A stretch of 64,000 bases of DNA from the NCBI RefSeq assembly GCF_014764505.1, contig NZ_JACXWX010000006.1:62001-126000 (forward strand). The letters are read 5' to 3'. This document shows positions 62,610 to 64,000 of the stretch, piece by piece. Positions within the stretch are counted from its first letter, which is position 1. Every line of letters begins with the position of its first letter. The DNA comes from Phormidium tenue FACHB-886. GTDB taxonomy: Bacteria > Cyanobacteriota > Cyanobacteriia > Elainellales > Elainellaceae. A program made the position numbers and the translations under genes. Below the pieces are notes generated by a model that was given only the letters and a program-made list of their open reading frames with translations, ran no database searches and was not told the origin of the DNA.

Positions 62610-64000
62610 ATGTCCAAGCAAATTATTATTGCCGAACAGCACCGAATCGCTGCTGTTTTCTCAGAAGATCAGATCCAAGAGCTGATTGTCGCCAAAGGAA
62701 ACCTTCAGGTTGGTGACATCTACCTTGGAATTGTGGAAAACGTTTTACCCGGAATTGATGCTGCTTTCGTCAACATTGGAGACAGTGAGCGCAACGGGTT
62801 TATTCATGTCTCTGACTTGGGACCACTGCGGCTGAGAAAATCGGCTGGCTCGATCACCGAGCTGCTGGCTCCTCAGCAAAAAGTATTGGTGCAAATCATG
62901 AAAGAGCCGACGGGCAATAAAGGTCCTCGGCTGACCGGTAACGTTAGCTTACCGGGTCGATATCTAGTCCTGATGCCATTTGGGCGGGGTGTCAATCTCT
63001 CTAGCCGCATCCGCAATGAAGCAGAACGCAACCGGTTGAGAGCCCTAGCAATTTTGATTAAGCCGGCAGGTATGGGGCTCCTGGTACGAACAGAAGCTCA
63101 AGGCATGGATGAAGAAGCCATCCTGGAGGATCTGGAAGCGCTGCAAAAGCAGTGGGAAAATATCCAGCAGGAGGCCATGTCTACTCGTCCACCTAGCTTG
63201 CTGAATCGAGATGATGATTTCATTCAGCGCGTCCTGCGGGATGTTTACAGCGCAGATGTCAATCGGATCGTCGTAGACTCACATACCGGTTTGAAGCGGG
63301 TAAAGCAGCACTTGATTAACTGGAGTGGTGGCAAAACGCCTCAGGGAGTGCTGGTCGATCATCATCGCGAACGCACTTCAATCTTGGAATATTTCCGCGT
63401 CAATGCGGCGATTCGAGAAGCGCTCAAACCTAGAGTTGATCTGCCCTCAGGTGGTTATATCATCATCGAGCGCACAGAGGCATTGACGGTGATTGACGTG
63501 AACTCTGGCTCCTTTACGCGATCGGCAACCGCCCGTGAAACGGTGCTATGGACTAACTGTGAAGCTGCTACTGAAATTGCTCGCCAGCTGCGTCTCCGCA
63601 ACATCGCGGGGGTGATCATTGTAGACTTCATTGACATGGACTCGCGCCGCGATCAGCTACAGGTATTGGAGCAGTTCAACAAAGCTCTCCGGGCAGATAA
63701 AGCCCGACCGCAGATCGCTCAGCTCTCTGAGCTGGGATTGGTGGAGCTAACGCGCAAGCGCCAAGGACAAAACATTTATGAGCTGTTTGGACGACCCTGT
63801 CCTACTTGCGGTGGTTTAGGGCATTTGGTACACCTGCCCGGTGAAACGGATGCGGTGGATACCCTAGAGCCGATCGAAGCGCTTCGATCGGCTCCGGCTC
63901 ATGAGGCTCGCAGCGATGCCCGCAGTGACGCTCGCAACGATCGCAATGAGGTGCGTGTGCCCCAGCTCCGTGAAACCTGGGAAAAATCTAACGGCGATGA
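62610..64000 (+). CDS. rne: Ribonuclease E/G family protein (3' end outside window)
   Basis: 463 residues are visible. The ATG at 62610 is followed by MSKQIIIAEQHRIAAVFSED. The S1 domain (about 30-120) has VGDIYLGIVENVLPGIDAAF. Catalytic metal residues lie in TVIDVNSGSF (about Asp297) and IIVDFIDMDSRRDQL (about Asp339). The zinc link CPTCGGLGH (about 396) allows dimer formation. The tail after ~420 is Arg/Asp/Glu-rich (EARSDARSDARNDRNE), like the unstructured C-terminal region of cyanobacterial RNase E. It processes rRNA and mRNA, including light-responsive transcripts. Confidence 0.95.
   Translation, partial: MSKQIIIAEQHRIAAVFSEDQIQELIVAKGNLQVGDIYLGIVENVLPGIDAAFVNIGDSERNGFIHVSDLGPLRLRKSAGSITELLAPQQKVLVQIMKEPTGNKGPRLTGNVSLPGRYLVLMPFGRGVNLSSRIRNEAERNRLRALAILIKPAGMGLLVRTEAQGMDEEAILEDLEALQKQWENIQQEAMSTRPPSLLNRDDDFIQRVLRDVYSADVNRIVVDSHTGLKRVKQHLINWSGGKTPQGVLVDHHRERTSILEYFRVNAAIREALKPRVDLPSGGYIIIERTEALTVIDVNSGSFTRSATARETVLWTNCEAATEIARQLRLRNIAGVIIVDFIDMDSRRDQLQVLEQFNKALRADKARPQIAQLSELGLVELTRKRQGQNIYELFGRPCPTCGGLGHLVHLPGETDAVDTLEPIEALRSAPAHEARSDARSDARNDRNEVRVPQLRETWEKSNGD

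Noticed and set aside
1-64000. tRNA, rRNA, CRISPR array, prophage or intact insertion sequence
   Set aside because: No T-loop-like cloverleaf sequences, direct-repeat/spacer series, transposase or phage genes were recognised in either strand.

Overview
The window is cyanobacterial chromosome. Diagnostic genes are nblA (phycobilisome degradation), ccmP (beta-carboxysome shell), pedR (photosynthetic electron-flow regulator), the plastid/cyanobacterial ribosomal protein PSRP-3 (Ycf65), a DUF98 chorismate lyase of the plastoquinone route, DUF760 and DUF1822 proteins, and two pentapeptide-repeat proteins. The octamer GCGATCGC and its core CGATCG are scattered densely through genes, as in many cyanobacteria. 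Type IV pilus genes and moderate GC would fit a Leptolyngbya-like filamentous lineage, but the window does not fix the genus. I see no tRNA, rRNA, CRISPR array, intact insertion sequence or prophage. This is ordinary core and lineage-specific chromosome rather than a mobile island.

Layout. 0-4.4 kb: a DUF1822 protein (cut by the window edge) behind a small sigma-70 factor, a tandem GNAT protein and small lineage proteins. 4.4-10 kb: a glycogen-debranching-like glucosidase and two GT4 glycosyltransferases on the minus strand. 10.8-19.4 kb: GNAT, DUF58, gamma-glutamyltransferase, chorismate lyase, a Rof-like protein, a Rieske protein, a DUF2834 remnant and an alpha/beta hydrolase. 19.5-26 kb: ilvD, a pentapeptide protein, pilT2 followed by a KaiB-domain protein, and a Fur regulator. 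26.5-34 kb: riboflavin synthase, an S9 peptidase, an ABC ATPase, scpB, DUF760, an HtrA/Deg protease and a LysM/degenerate-M23 envelope protein. 34-40 kb: a hypothetical protein, a Ser/Thr kinase and a histidine kinase/OmpR regulator pair. 40-46 kb: ccmP, a second pentapeptide protein, usp-tenA, nblA, pedR and rsfS. 46.6-54 kb: a hypothetical protein, a hook-less SbcC/Rad50-like ATPase, a TPR membrane protein, and a flippase-like protein with a GT2. 54-64 kb: PSRP-3, a HAD hydrolase, prolyl aminopeptidase, a STAS protein, a radical-SAM TIGR03960 protein and the start of RNase E.

Themes. Several genes serve light and nutrient acclimation (nblA, pedR, ccmP, Fur, Deg protease, two-component pair, STAS). 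Others serve envelope and surface functions (glycosyltransferases, pilT2, LysM protein). Several translation starts are not ATG: TTG for ccmP, PSRP-3 and chorismate lyase; GTG for ribE, TIGR03960 and the flippase.

Most worth a second look: the sigma/DUF1822 pair; a Rof-type Rho-binding protein in a phylum thought to lack Rho; the pilT2/KaiB-domain pairing; three genes whose stop codon lies inside a 14-15 bp tandem repeat; a 22-bp perfect palindrome with outer inverted arms upstream of a glycosyltransferase; an M23-fold protein missing three catalytic positions; and a Rad50-like ATPase with no zinc-hook motif. I did not find a single self-contained new system that I would claim with confidence.
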